From: Oscillospiraceae bacterium
Lineage (GTDB): Bacteria; Bacillota; Clostridia; Oscillospirales; Ruminococcaceae
Direction: 5' to 3'
Assembly (NCBI GenBank): GCA_025757845.1
Contig: CP107211.1
Span: forward strand, 2,728,001-2,792,000
Length of the DNA stretch: 64,000 nucleotides
Shown piece by piece: positions 11,270 through 21,319 of this stretch. Position numbers and translations under genes: made by a program. Position 1 is the stretch's first letter. Each line of letters begins with the position of its first letter. The notes under the pieces were generated by a model that was not told the origin of the DNA, did not search any database, and saw only the letters and a program-made list of their open reading frames with translations.

Positions 11270-11942
11270 CTTCCTCTACCTCCATTTCTTCGTTGGATTT
11301 TTTCAGTTTTCTGGAAACGCTGTTGCCATCGTCCAGAAGGCAGTCATAACCGACGTTGTAATCATAGCGGTACAGCTTTCCCAGCAGGTCGTTGATGATG
11401 ACACGGCAGGCCAGCAGCACCCGCGTCTTATCCACCTGCATGAGCTGGTAACGGCGGTAATCGCTGAAATATTCCTCGCGCAGATGTGTCCGGGCGGCGG
11501 TTTCCTCCATCAGAATGTCGATCACGTCCTTGTCGCCGTCCTCTTTCGCGCCCTCGGCATAGTTCAGCATCTCCATCACCATCGGGAAGCTCTGCTCATC
11601 CATCGGGGCTTCCTCTTTGAGATAGCCGATCAAGGCGCAGAACAGGAACCGGGCCGCTGTCTGCTCCGGCTCGGTCAGAGCGGAAAGGGTTTCCTGCCCG
11701 CTGGGCAGAAGTTTGTTGCAGACAAAATCGTGGACCTCGCCGCGGAACAAGTGGCGGATGGCGTCGATGGACAGCGCCGGTTTGGAGGTGTCTGTATCGT
11801 CCTCCACTTTGTAGATTTCAAATTCTTCTTCGTCTGTCTTTTTGCGCACCTTGGCGAGCGCCGTGCAAACGATGTCGCCGCCAAAGTAGACGCCGAAGCA
11901 GATCAGGTCGAACACAATGAGAAATTGGATAAAATAATTCAT
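11250..11942 (-). CDS. Membrane-anchored protein resembling the all-alpha domain of VirD4
   Basis: 230-aa protein. ATG at 11942 is preceded by AAAGGAG and overlaps the previous stop (AATGA). Residues 1-30 are a transmembrane helix ([21 protein letters not shown]). The rest is soluble and helical. A central stretch, FCALIGYLKEEAPMDEQSF onward, aligns with YCALIGYIHYEAPVEEQNF and the following 40 residues of the VirD4 protein encoded at 19.5-21.3 kb, but Walker A and B motifs are absent. VirD4 all-alpha domains recognise transfer substrates, so this may be a stand-alone recognition or decoy module at the membrane. That is inference; I know no named family for it. Confidence 0.7.
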
Positions 11943-12139
11943 TTTGCTTTTCTCCTTTCGCGCAGCCACGCAGTCAGTTCTTTGTGGCAGAAGCCCACGC
12001 AGGGCTGGCCGGGGCGGTAGGTTCCGCAGCCATAGCAGGGGTGGCCGGGAGATAAAGAGGGAGGACGGGAAGCTGCCTTCCCGCCCTCCGGCCTGCGCGT
12101 CATCATGGGTTCATAAGGGCTGTCGGTGAACCGGGTCAT
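11939..12139 (-). CDS. Small Cys-rich ICE protein, 66 aa
   Basis: The protein has a cluster of cysteines ([22 protein letters not shown]) that could bind a metal, between a Pro/Arg-rich N-terminus and a basic C-terminus. Start ATG overlaps the DUF4366 stop (ATGA) and its own stop overlaps the next start, so it is coupled on both sides. Its constant position in the operon and good coding context support it as real. Function unknown. Confidence 0.65.
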   Translation of the reverse strand: MTRFTDSPYEPMMTRRPEGGKAASRPPSLSPGHPCYGCGTYRPGQPCVGFCHKELTAWLRERRKAK

Positions 12140-12918
12140 TTGGCCGGGTTCTCGCTTTCCTCATCGCCGCCCCCGCCGGCGTCCTCCGGCTCGTCAGATT
12201 CCTCGGTCTCCCAAGGATCCTCGTCTTCCTGTTCGGTATCGTCCTCGCCGTAGTCGTAATCATCCAGGTTGTCGCTGCCCTTGGTCTTGGGCTTCTGCTT
12301 GATGAATTTGAAGTAGACCAGCGCACCGATGCCGCCCAGCACAGCCAGCACCACCAGCAGCATCGCCGGGTTCAGCCCTGCCGGTTCCTGTTCCGGCTCC
12401 GGCTCTGTTTCCGGGTCAGGGGTGGGTTCCGGCTCCTGGCCCGTACACTCTGCCATATTCACGGCGCACACCGGGCAGGCCGTATTCACCGCACCGGCGG
12501 CGCACTTTTCCGTGCAGTTGCAGACGGCGGGCGTTTCCTCCGCCGTCTCGCCGTCCTCCATCAGCGCCTCCAGGTCGGCCTCGTCCACCTGGTTCAAGAA
12601 GTGGACGGCGGTCTCCTTGTCCTCGTTGGCGCGGTCAATGAGGATGTAAAAATAGTTACCCGCCTTGGTGGTGACGGTGATGAGCTGCTTGTTGCCGCCA
12701 AAGTCATCCACCAGGGCGGCGTTGCCCTCCGGGGTCAGGGCGGGGCTGTCCTCGGTTTCCTCCACCACCACGTTGCTGTCGTTGGTGGCGTCCGCCGCCG
12801 GTGTGGCCGTGGGCGCAGGGTCAGTGCCCTGGGCAAAGGCGGTCACAGAGAAGCCGCCCATCAGCATCAGGCAGGTGCAAAGGGCGGCAAAGGTTCTGAA
12901 AATCTTTTTATTCTTCAT
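12136..12918 (-). CDS. DUF4366-type exported membrane protein
   Basis: 260-aa surface protein of the conjugation operon. Residues 1-30 are a signal peptide ([15 protein letters not shown]..., AFAQ). A mature domain of about 100 residues and a Cys cluster (CNCTEKC, CPVC) follow. Next come a Glu/Pro repeat region and one transmembrane helix ([19 protein letters not shown]) near residue 190. The tail is very acidic and cytoplasmic. This layout matches DUF4366 proteins, which accompany VirB4/VirD4 systems in Firmicutes ICEs and may help contact the recipient. The stop overlaps the Cys-rich gene and the start overlaps the end of the DUF4315 gene by 11 bases. Confidence 0.82.
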   Translation of the reverse strand: MKNKKIFRTFAALCTCLMLMGGFSVTAFAQGTDPAPTATPAADATNDSNVVVEETEDSPALTPEGNAALVDDFGGNKQLITVTTKAGNYFYILIDRANEDKETAVHFLNQVDEADLEALMEDGETAEETPAVCNCTEKCAAGAVNTACPVCAVNMAECTGQEPEPTPDPETEPEPEQEPAGLNPAMLLVVLAVLGGIGALVYFKFIKQKPKTKGSDNLDDYDYGEDDTEQEDEDPWETEESDEPEDAGGGGDEESENPAK

Positions 12919-13162
12919 GGGTCATTTCCTCCTGTTCGGGATTGGCAGAACCCACCGCCCGGCCGGGCACCATGCCGCCAGACAGCATGGCGGACAGCTG
13001 GGCCGGGGTCATACGCAGGGCGCGGACCATCTGGACGATCTCCAGATTCTCCGCCTCGGTTTTCTGCGCTTCCAGGTCTTTCAGCTTTTCCTGCTGTTCC
13101 GCGATCTTCTCGCGGGTTTTGGCGATCTCCTGGTCGATGCGCTCGATTTTGTTTTTAGCCAT
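12908..13162 (-). CDS. DUF4315-type coiled-coil protein
   Basis: 84-aa protein; the start at ATG 13162 ([15 protein letters not shown]) has AGGAG 9 bases upstream. Residues 5-50 form a charged coiled coil ([20 protein letters not shown]), followed by a short helical tail with [13 protein letters not shown]. This is the DUF4315 pattern, always beside DUF4366 in these elements. No enzymatic motif is seen. A structural or regulatory partner of the transfer apparatus is likely. Confidence 0.78.
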   Translation of the reverse strand: MAKNKIERIDQEIAKTREKIAEQQEKLKDLEAQKTEAENLEIVQMVRALRMTPAQLSAMLSGGMVPGRAVGSANPEQEEMTHEE

Positions 13163-13195
13163 AGTCAAATCACTCCTATTCTTCATAAAAATTTG

Positions 13196-14930
13196 TCACC
13201 AGTTCATCAAGCCGTAGCCCTTGATGCACTCGTAGGTCAGGGAATAACTCTTGATTTTGCAGGCGTCGCCGGAATTACCCTCTACGGTGTAAACCCGGCT
13301 GCCGTCGGTGCCCACTACGATGCCCACATGGTCGGCGCTGCCATCCAAGTCCCAATCGAAGAAGATAGCGTCGCCTGGGGCGATGTTGGCGTAATCCCGC
13401 CCGCCCCATTGTCCGTGCGACTGGAACCAGGGGATGCCCTGGGACTGGCAGGCGGCAAAGCGCGGCTCGGAAAGGCCCATCTGGCCGTAACACCAGGACA
13501 CGAAGCAAGCGCACCACTCCACGCGGGAATTAAAGCCGTACCAGCTCCAATAGGGCTGGCCGCCCCACGTTGCCCACCTGGCTTTTGGCGATGTCCACCA
13601 CCGCCTGATTGCCGGGCCGGGTGCCGTTGACAAACTCCACACCGGCCAAACTCTCGGAATCGCTGGTGTCGGCGGACCCGCCGCCGAAGATCAGGGGCTT
13701 GTTGCCCAGCGTCTGCCGGTACACCTGGTACATTTCCAGCTGATCCGGCGTCAGCAGCTCCAACGCCACGGAGGAGATGGGCTTGCTGGTGAGGGTCACA
13801 TTTAAGATGTAGTAGTTGTAGGGCACTTCCACGTCATACTCGTTGCCCTCGCTGTCTGTCCGGGTCTCGGTGCGGTAGCGCACCTCCACTTCCTCGGTCA
13901 GCGTCAGCTGGTATTGGGCCGCGAAAATGCGTTCCAGCTCCGCCTGGGCGCTTGCCCGCGTGTAGCCTTGCAGCACAGCGGACAGGTAGGCCGCCAGCTC
14001 GTGGGGGTCGTGGCCGATCATATCCAGGTCATAGCGGTACTCGTCATAGCCGGGGGTGGCTGCTCTCGATGTTGTCGATCTCGGCTTGCAGCGCGGCCTC
14101 CTTGGCGGCGTAGTTGGCCTCCACCGCCACCAGCTCCGGGTCATCCGATGGGTAGGTGGTGCCGGAGATCATCGAACCGATGCTCTGCGCCATCATGGAG
14201 CAGGAGGACATGGTGTTGAGCAGCAAGCAGACGATTAAAAATAGGCCCAGGGCGATGCCAAAGCCCTTTTTATGGCGCATCACATAGGCCCCGGCCTGCT
14301 GGGCTTTCTCCTTGACCGTCTTGGCCGCTTTGCCGGTCTTTTGGGCGGCACCGGCGGCGCTCCCGCCGGACTGTGCGGCCCGTTTGGCGGCGGCGTACTG
14401 CTTCTTGATCTGCTGTTTCTGCTGCCAGCGGGACAGCGGGTTGCTGGCTGCCGCAGGGTTTTCATAGACAGACTTCTGGAACAGCGCCTCGATGTTGGCC
14501 TTTCCAGCTTCCGCTCGGCCTGGGCGGCCTTGCGGTAAGGTTTCAGTTTGTGGCTGCGGTAGCCCTCCCTCGCCAGATGCACGCCGGTCTCTACGGCTTC
14601 CTCAGACTTGTGGGCGCTTTCCACGCCCACGTTACCGTCCTCGGTCTTGCGGATCTCCTGGTGGAGCTTGCCCGCCACTGCGTTGCCCGGCGCGTCCCGC
14701 ACTGTATGGGACAGTTTGGAGGGCGGCCGGGGCTTATCCTCCAGCACCAGCTTGGTCGTGACCTTGCCGGTCTTGGGGTCCACCTCGGCCCGTTTGACCT
14801 GCTTTTTCGGGATTTTTGCCTGCGCCTTGTCCGCTTTGACGGCGGCCTTCTCCGCCTTGCGGATGGGCTTTTCCAGCGCCGGGTCCGCCCGTTCTTCCTC
14901 CGTGAAGCGCAGGCGCGGTTCCTTAATCAA
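13196..14930 (-). pseudogene. CD1108-type mobile-element cell-wall hydrolase, three frameshifts
   Basis: Expected product about 578 aa; it is a peptidoglycan hydrolase that lets the conjugation channel cross the wall. The start is TTG at 14930 (LIKEPRLRFTEEERADP), overlapping the previous stop. The order is a basic cytoplasmic region, one transmembrane helix (GFGIALGLFLIVCLLLN), an extracellular lysozyme-like or stalk region, and a C-terminal CHAP/NlpC-like domain with Cys in EWCACFVSWCYGQMG and His in SADHVGIVVG. The frame is broken at 14501-14503 (a short A/T run, one base missing), 14052-14056 (G run, one extra) and 13563-13566 (C run, one extra). Correcting each shift restores continuous family-like sequence. 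Either sequencing errors or recent inactivation. Confidence 0.8.
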
Positions 14931-15303
14931 ACCATTCCCCCAGCATGAGGGAGGCCGCCATGCTGGAAAGCTCCGCATAGGCCGCCAGCCCCATCGGCCC
15001 CACGAAGCGGCACTCGGTCAGGCAGGCGTAAAGCTGGGCCAGCGCATCCGCCAGAATCTGGACCTCGGTGCCCTCCAGCACAGTCTCACCGGCCTGCCCG
15101 CGCTGGACCTTGGCGGCGCACAGAATCTCCACCAGCCGCAGCAGGCCGGTCTCGCCGGTCTCGGTCAGTTCAGCGGCCTGATCCGCCGCCGTGCGGCACT
15201 CGGAAACGGCGTCCGCCATCGCCGTCAGGAGCGCGGTGCGCTGGGTTTCCAGCGCCCGGTCCAGAAACATCATGTGGTCGTTATGCAGAATTTCGGGTTT
15301 CAT
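14923..15303 (-). CDS. Conserved ICE hypothetical protein between VirB4 and CD1108 genes, 126 aa
   Basis: Acidic, helical protein (MKPEILHNDHMMFLDRALET...) without signal peptide or membrane segment. Its ATG overlaps the VirB4 stop (ATGA) and its stop overlaps the TTG start of the CD1108 gene by 8 bases. It is intact although both neighbours are frameshifted. I do not recognise a functional domain. The position suggests a cytosolic accessory of the transfer machine. Confidence 0.7.
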   Translation of the reverse strand: MKPEILHNDHMMFLDRALETQRTALLTAMADAVSECRTAADQAAELTETGETGLLRLVEILCAAKVQRGQAGETVLEGTEVQILADALAQLYACLTECRFVGPMGLAAYAELSSMAASLMLGEWFD

Positions 15304-17746
15304 CGTCCATCAGCCTCCTTCATTTCCTGGGGTTTGGTCGTCATAATGCGATACAGTTCGGTGTTTTTCGGGAAGTGATCCACAAAGGGCAGAATCGTGG
15401 AGCCGTAGAACAGCAGCCCCCTCGCCCTCGCCGGAGTGGGTCACATAGGACAGCTGGTGCGGGGAAATGCCCAGCTGCCGGGCCAAAATCTGCCGGTCGC
15501 CGCCCGCCTGGTTGAGCATATACACGAAGTCGGAGTTTTCAAAGATGTTCTCCACCTCGCGGGAAGAAAGCAGGTCCTTCACGTTCTGGGTGATCCCGGT
15601 CGGGATGCCGCCCCACTTTCTGAACCGCTTCCAAATCTCCACCGTATAGGCGGCGGTCTGTTCCTCTTTGAGCAGCAGGTGCATCTCGTCGATGTAGTAG
15701 CGGGTGGACTTACGGGCCGCCCGGTTGATGGTGACGCGGTTCCACACCTGGTCCTGCACCACCAGCATCCCGATCTTTTTCAGCTGCTTGCCCAGCTCCT
15801 TGATGTCATAGCAAACAATGCGGTTGTTGATGTCCACGTTGCTGCGGTGGTTGAACACGTTGAGGGAGCCGGTGACGTAGATTTCCAGCGCCGTGGCGAT
15901 GTACTGCGCCTCTTTCTCATCCTGCGCCGCAGCAGGTCGTATAAATCCTCCAGAATGGGCATATTCTCCGGGCGCGGATCGTTGAGGTAGTCCTGATAGA
16001 CCAGCCGCACACAGCGGTCAATGATGGTTTTCTGTACCGGCTGTAATCCGTCCTTTCCGCCCACGATCAGCTCGCACAGCGACAAGATGAAGTCGCTCTT
16101 CAGCGACAGCGGGCTTTCATCGTCCGAATAGTCCAGGTTCAGGTCCATCGGGTTGATGTAGTTGGTGGAGGTGGGCGAGATTTTGATGACCTGCCCGTGC
16201 AGGCGCTCCACCAGCGGCGCGTACTCGGCCTCCGGGTCGCAGATAATGACATCATCCGAAGTCAGCAGGAAGCAGTTGGCGATCTCGCGCTTGGCCGAAA
16301 AGCTCTTGCCGGAACCGGGCGTACCCAGAATCAGGCCGTTGGGGTTTTTCAGCAGCTTGCGGTCCACCATGATGAGGTTATTGGACAGGGCGTTGATGCC
16401 GTAGTACAGCGCCTCTTTTCCGTTCTGAAAAAGCTCTTGGGTGGTGAACGGCACGAAGATGGCGGTAGAGCTGGTAGTCAGCCCCCGCTGAATTTCCACC
16501 TGGTTCAGCCCCAGCGGCAGAGAGGACATCAAGCCTTCCTCCTGCTGGAAGTCCAGCCGGGTCAGCTGGCAGTTGTACTTCTGTGCGATGGAACTGGCCT
16601 GGAAGATGTTGTTGCCCAGCTGGCGGGGATTGTCGGCGGTGTTCAGCACCAGGAACGTCACCAGGAACATCCGCTCGTTGCGGCTTTGCAGGTCCTGCAA
16701 CAGCTTCTTGGCCTCGGCCCCGTAGGTGGCAAGGTCGGACGGGATGATGTCCATGTCATACCCGGCGCGGACGGCCTTTTTCTGTTCCTCGATCTTGCTG
16801 CGGTCCAGGTCGGTGATTTTCCGCTTTACCGTCTTGATGGCCTTCACCTGATCCACCGACTGGATGTGCAGATTCACAATGAGGGAACTTTCCATATCGA
16901 GAAAGTCCGCCAGCATACGGTCATTCAGCTCCGGGCCAGAATCTGCACGAAGCTGACGGCCCCGTACTTCTTTCCCATGCGGAACTGCTTGCCGGTACGG
17001 AACTCGAAGCCGGACGGCGCGATAAAGTCCTTGGTGGAAAGGCCACTGGGAGCCAGCCAGTCCCACTCGAACTGGAAGGGCGCCTGCTCGTCCATGTGGA
17101 AGATGGCGTGAAGCTGGGCCAGCCGGGCTTTGCCGTCCAGAACCTCGGCGGCCACGCCCAACCGCTTAAAGTTGTTCAGCACATCGGTCTCGATGCGCTC
17201 CAGACGGGGCTTGGCGGAGCGGATGCTGTCGGCCTCGATGGAAAAGGTTAGGTACTTGGTCTTGATAAGGCCGTTGTTGCCCCGCGCCAGCTGGTTTTGC
17301 AGCATCTGCGTGTACTCCACCCGGATGGGGTCAAAGTCATCCCCCTGGGCCGGGATGGTAATGCTGTTGGCGAAGGTCTCCTGGGACGCCGCCAGGTTCA
17401 AAAAGGACAACTGGAAACGGATGGAGCTGTCGAAGTAGTTGAGGAAATCGCACCAGCCTTCAAAGATGGCGGTCTTGTCCTCGTTCTGGCTGAGCTGGTA
17501 GTTGATGTCCTGGAACTGAATGGTCTTGGTGTAGCGGCCATCCGCCACCTTGCAGATGCCGTCCGGCCACATCCGCTCATAGGGGATGCTGTCCTGGGCG
17601 GACCGCTCCTTTTTGCCCGTGCGGTTGGCGCGGGCAATCGCTGCCTCGATTTGTTTGCGTTCGGCGCGGGTCAGCTTACGCCGGGGTTTGGTCTGCGGCT
17701 CTGCCGGTTCGGCCTGCCGCTTTGTCTTTGCCGCGAACAATGTCAT
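15300..17746 (-). pseudogene. VirB4-like conjugation ATPase (CD1110 type), three frameshifts
   Basis: Expected product about 815 aa: the energising ATPase of the type IV secretion channel, at the inner face of the membrane. ATG at 17746 (MTLFAAKTKRQAEP) follows AAGGAGGTG. The N-terminal TraE/CagE region is followed by Walker A (LGTPGSGKSFSAKRE), Walker B-like (VIICDPEAEYAPL) and the late motifs YIDEMHLLLKEE and ITQNVKDLL. Frameshifts lie at 16933-16935 (G run, one base missing), 15927-15928 (C pair, one missing) and 15417-15421 (C run, one extra). Each correction joins family-like sequence, the last giving the C-terminus ending KPQEMKEADGR. If real, the element could not transfer by itself. 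Confidence 0.83.
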
Positions 17747-18092
17747 ACACCTCCTTGTCGAGATTTGCCTGCCGCTCCAACACGGCATAGAAGTTGTTGG
17801 TGCGGTAGGGGCGCTGCTTGGGCCGGATGACGGCCACCTTGAGGATGTTGCCGATGATCTTTTCCAGGGGCTGGCCGTGTTTTTCATACATCGCCAGCAT
17901 GAAAAAGGGCAGCATGACGAGCATCATGCACATGGCCGCCACGCTGTTGCCAGCAGGCCCCCGGAGCAAAAAGAAAAGCGGCACGCCGATGAGCGCCCCG
18001 CAGCCGAAGCAGACAAGCTGCCTCTTGGTTAAGTTGAACGCGACCTTGGTTTTGACTTTCGTCAGGTCTTTGGGTACGGGTACATAAGCCAT
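17676..18092 (-). CDS. prgI: PrgI-family membrane protein of the conjugation channel
   Basis: 138-aa protein with the family hallmark N-terminus (VPVPKDLTKVKTKVAFNLTKRQ) and two transmembrane helices (residues about 33-50 and 55-75) followed by a basic cytoplasmic tail (VIRPKQRPYRTNNFY). PrgI is a VirB3-like component that docks VirB4 at the membrane. The gene overlaps the VirB4 start by 71 bases, which fits co-translation of the two partners. Confidence 0.87.
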   Translation of the reverse strand: MAYVPVPKDLTKVKTKVAFNLTKRQLVCFGCGALIGVPLFFLLRGPAGNSVAAMCMMLVMLPFFMLAMYEKHGQPLEKIIGNILKVAVIRPKQRPYRTNNFYAVLERQANLDKEVYDIVRGKDKAAGRTGRAADQTPA

Positions 18093-18114
18093 TGGTAAAT
18101 TCCCTCCCTCCGGG

Positions 18115-18984
18115 TCAATGTGCGTTGAATACGGCTTTGGACAGGCTGCCGGTCTTGAACAGCGTAAAGCAAAGCAGCACGGTGTAGCCCACGCAGCTCC
18201 AGATTGCCATGATGATGTCCTCCTCGGTGGCGATGTTCTGCACCAGCACGGCGTAGATCGCCACGCAGACGATAATCAAAAACGCCTGGAAGCCCAGCGC
18301 CAGCAGGCTGCGCAGGTAATTCTGGCCCATGCCGCCCCACTCCTTGCCCATCATGGTCGCCATCGGGATGGGGGCCACCGACGTGACAAGGTAAATTTCG
18401 ATCATACGGCCATAAATCACGATGAAAATGCAGATATACAGCGCCCACATGGTAATGCCGATAAAGAGCGACTGGAACCACAGGCCGAACAGCGGCCCCA
18501 GGTCCATATCCATCAGCCGGGACTCCATATCGGTCATAACAGCGGAGATGTCGATGGAAGCGTCCGAGCCGATGATGCCGGACGCCTGGGCCACCACGCT
18601 TTGGGCCATATCGAACACGGCCATGACGAGGTTCCAGGTGTTGGTGACGAGCAAAATCGCGGCGGCGGACTTGAACACCCATTTGAAGATCATCCAGGTG
18701 TCCACATCATGCAGGTTGTTGCGGTCGGTAATCATCTGGATCAGCTCCAGCGTCATCACGATGGCCAGGATCACGCCAGCAATCGGCACCATGATGGAGT
18801 TGGAAAGGTTCTGGATCATACTGAAAATGCTGCCGTTCCACCCCTGCGGGGTCTGGCCCACCTGCGTGGCGATGTCCGCGACCTGCTGGTTCACACTGTC
18901 GAACATCCCCGTTAAGTTTCCCATGATGCCGCCCACCAGCATCTCTTTCAGCCAGTTGGTCAGGGCATCCAATAAGAAATCCAT
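18115..18984 (-). CDS. VirB6/TrbL-like conjugal transfer membrane protein
   Basis: 289-aa polytopic membrane protein, probably the channel-forming VirB6 counterpart. It starts MDFLLDALTNWLKEMLVGG after AAAGGAGG. Five or six hydrophobic segments are visible (for example SIMVPIAGVILAIVMTLEL, FGLWFQSLFIGITMWALYI, FLIIVCVAIYAVLV). Between them lies a loop with SVAPIPMATMMGKEWGGMG, which is typical of TrbL/VirB6 proteins in this ICE family. It sits between Maff2 and PrgI as in related elements. Confidence 0.85.
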   Translation of the reverse strand: MDFLLDALTNWLKEMLVGGIMGNLTGMFDSVNQQVADIATQVGQTPQGWNGSIFSMIQNLSNSIMVPIAGVILAIVMTLELIQMITDRNNLHDVDTWMIFKWVFKSAAAILLVTNTWNLVMAVFDMAQSVVAQASGIIGSDASIDISAVMTDMESRLMDMDLGPLFGLWFQSLFIGITMWALYICIFIVIYGRMIEIYLVTSVAPIPMATMMGKEWGGMGQNYLRSLLALGFQAFLIIVCVAIYAVLVQNIATEEDIIMAIWSCVGYTVLLCFTLFKTGSLSKAVFNAH

Positions 18985-19006
18985 ACGGTGTCAAACCTCC
19001 TTTCAG

Positions 19007-19031
19007 CCCCTCCCGCTGTGCGCTGGAGGGG
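19007..19031 (-). other. Hairpin between the Maff2 and VirB6-like genes
   Basis: A perfect 7-bp stem (CCCCTCC/GGAGGGG) with an 11-base loop lies in the 70-base gap. No U-run follows, so it may be an mRNA-stability or processing element that separates expression levels of the two genes. Confidence 0.35.
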
Positions 19032-19054
19032 ACGAGGATTTCAGCGGGGTACGA

Positions 19055-19273
19055 TCAGACGGTGAACAGGCCGGACAGCAGCGGTACGAGGACCATGCCA
19101 ACGATGGCGACGCCCGCGCCGGCCATCAGCTGTTTCATGCCCTGGCTCTTGGCTCCGGGGTTATCGTTGCCATAACCTTCCAGCAAATTGATGACGCCCC
19201 ACACGCCGAGACCGGCACCGAGAGCGATAACGAGGGTCTGAAGAACGGTGATTGCCTGATTGAAAAATTCCAT
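19055..19273 (-). CDS. Maff2-family small membrane protein
   Basis: 72-aa protein with two transmembrane helices, residues 8-30 (TVLQTLVIALGAGLGVWGVI) and 48-70 (GAGVAIVGMVLVPLLSGLF), joined by a Gly/Asn/Lys loop (EGYGNDNPGAKSQGMK). This is the Maff2 pattern, resembling VirB2-type pilin subunits in size and topology. It could form the channel or pilus lining; this is inference from topology. A gap of 216 bases separates it from virD4, with no strong binding site directly upstream. That gap (19274-19489) holds only weak short reading frames and no terminator I can support. Confidence 0.82.
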   Translation of the reverse strand: MEFFNQAITVLQTLVIALGAGLGVWGVINLLEGYGNDNPGAKSQGMKQLMAGAGVAIVGMVLVPLLSGLFTV

Positions 19274-19489
19274 AAATAAAGTTGGCCGGAATCATTTGAA
19301 AAAGATTGATTTAGTCATGGTTCATAGGCATACAAAAGCCGGACAATCTGCCGCCCAGTTTCCGGGCTGGCTGACTCCGGCCTTCCTCCTTTTTCATTAT
19401 TTTGATAGAGATCGTCCGCTTTGTACGCCGATGGCCCCAGCGGGGCGGTTGTGGCGGATAGATAGGACCCCTCCTTTCGCAGCGGAACA

Positions 19490-21319
19490 TCAATCGCCAG
19501 CTGCGGCGTCGATCTCATACACGTCGCAGACCTGGTTGGGTTTGAGCTTCAGCCGGGCCTTGAGATAGCCTTCAATGTCAAAGGCGTTCTTCGGGTCGGC
19601 GTCAGCGGTGTACTTGTAGTTGGGGTGCTGGGTGATGTCGTACTTGTCCGAGAGGAAAGGCCGCACCCCGCGCAGCTGCAAGATGCATTTGCCGCCGTCC
19701 ATGACGGCCAGCTCATCCTGGCTCATCAGCGCCTTCCCCAGTTTTTGATAGTTGAGCGAGTGGGAAGTCTCCCGCCCACGGCTTTCGCCGGTGTTGTAGG
19801 TGTCGATGGTCTCCTTGCCCAGCACGGCCTCCAGCTCCTTGAGCGTGGTCGGCTCCTTGCCGCCCAGGAAGATGGAGCTGTCCATATTTCCGATGATGGT
19901 ATCGGCGTTGTCCTTGTAGATCGCTTTGAGCTGGCTCTGGGCTTGCAGCACCAGGCAGGCGGAGATCTCCCGGCTGCGGATGGTGGCAACCAGTTTTTCC
20001 AGTTTTGGGATCTGGCCGATGTTGGCGCACTCGTCAATGAGGCAGCGCACATGGACCGGCAGCCGCCCGCCGTACACATCGTCGGCCTTTTCACAGAGCA
20101 GGTTGAACAGCTGGGTGTAGCACATGGAGATTAAGAAATTAAAGGAATCGTCCGTGTCGCTCATAATGAGGAACAGCGCCATCCGGCGGTCGCCCAGGGT
20201 GTCCAGTTCCAGCTCATCGTAGGACGTGACCTCCCGCAGCTCGGCAATGTCGAACACGGCAAGGCGTGCGCCGCAGCTCACCAAAATCGACTTCGCAGTT
20301 TTGCCCGCAGCCAATTTATATTTGGCATATTGGCGCACCGCAAAGTGGTGGGGGTCCCGCTCTTTCAGCTCATCGAACATCAGGTCCACGGCATTTTTGA
20401 ACTCATCATCGTCCTCCCGGACCTCCATGCTGTTGATCATCTCAATGAGGGTGGAGAAGTTCTGTTCCTCCACCGGGGCCTCATAGTGGATGTAGCCGAT
20501 CAGCGCGCAGTACAGCAGCGTCTCCGCCTTGACCCAAAAATCGTCCCCGGCCTTACCCTCGCCCTTGGTGTTGGCGATCAAAGTCGTGACCAGCTTCAAG
20601 ATGTCCTTCTCCGAGTGAATGTAGCTGAACGGGTTATAGTGCATCGACTTCTTGAAGTTGATGGTGTTCAGCACCTTGATCTGGTACGGCTCGTAGATGA
20701 CCTTGCCGTTCTTGTCTTTCACCGGCTTGCCGTCCTTGCCCAGCTTTGGCGCACCCCGCTGAAGCATTTTGCCGCATTCCACCAGAATGGTGCCCTTGGG
20801 GTCCGTGACCACATAGGAGCTGTGCATCTGCATCAGGTTGGGCTTGAGCCAGAAGCGGGTCTTGCCGGAGCCGGAACCGCCGATGACCAGCACGTTTTTG
20901 TTGCGGGCATACTTGGGGTTCTTGGGGCGGCTGGACATGGTGAGCCGCTCGGTCTGGGTCAGAATGACGTTGTTCTGGAACACCGGGTCGATGTAAGGAG
21001 CAATATCGTCATGGGTGCCCCAACGGGCCGAACCATACTCCACATTGTGGCGGTACTTCTTGGCGTTCTTGCCCTTGAGGTACACCGCCAGCCGCAGGCC
21101 AGCGCCGCAGCACAGGCCCACAGCCAGGTCCAGCGGGTGCAGGCTGGGCCACCAGCTCCCCAGCGCCACCGGCAGAGTGGAAAAGAACGAGAGCATCTTG
21201 GCCGAGGCATCCGCGCCGGTCGCCAGCCGCCAGGCTTCGCCCAGGTTGGTGGCAAACAGGCCCAGCAGGAAATAGGGCAGGTTCAGAAGAACCAGCTTTT
21301 TGGGGTTCAGCTGCTTCAT
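19490..21319 (-). CDS. VirD4-like coupling ATPase (CD1115 type)
   Basis: 609-aa type IV coupling protein. It delivers the relaxase-DNA complex to the channel. Two N-terminal transmembrane helices (residues about 9-28 and 57-80) are followed by Walker A (VIGGSGSGKTRFWLKP) near residue 146 and the all-alpha domain (YCALIGYIHYEAPVEEQNF). Walker B is RCLIDECANIGQIPK near residue 425, and an arginine/QAQSQLK motif follows. The start overlaps the PcfB stop (ATGA). The gene is intact, unlike its functional partner VirB4. Confidence 0.94.
   Translation of the reverse strand: MKQLNPKKLVLLNLPYFLLGLFATNLGEAWRLATGADASAKMLSFFSTLPVALGSWWPSLHPLDLAVGLCCGAGLRLAVYLKGKNAKKYRHNVEYGSARWGTHDDIAPYIDPVFQNNVILTQTERLTMSSRPKNPKYARNKNVLVIGGSGSGKTRFWLKPNLMQMHSSYVVTDPKGTILVECGKMLQRGAPKLGKDGKPVKDKNGKVIYEPYQIKVLNTINFKKSMHYNPFSYIHSEKDILKLVTTLIANTKGEGKAGDDFWVKAETLLYCALIGYIHYEAPVEEQNFSTLIEMINSMEVREDDDEFKNAVDLMFDELKERDPHHFAVRQYAKYKLAAGKTAKSILVSCGARLAVFDIAELREVTSYDELELDTLGDRRMALFLIMSDTDDSFNFLISMCYTQLFNLLCEKADDVYGGRLPVHVRCLIDECANIGQIPKLEKLVATIRSREISACLVLQAQSQLKAIYKDNADTIIGNMDSSIFLGGKEPTTLKELEAVLGKETIDTYNTGESRGRETSHSLNYQKLGKALMSQDELAVMDGGKCILQLRGVRPFLSDKYDITQHPNYKYTADADPKNAFDIEGYLKARLKLKPNQVCDVYEIDAAAGD

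Noticed and set aside
14931..14978. ATG start for the CD1108 protein 16 codons upstream (MRSFPAW...)
   Set aside because: It lies inside the 126-aa gene and reads its shadow; the TTG at 14930 overlaps the stop and begins the family-like sequence.
19311..19493. Short minus frame in the gap between virD4 and Maff2
   Set aside because: A 28-codon ATG frame (MKKEEGRSQPARKLGG) exists but has no clear binding site or family likeness; left unannotated.
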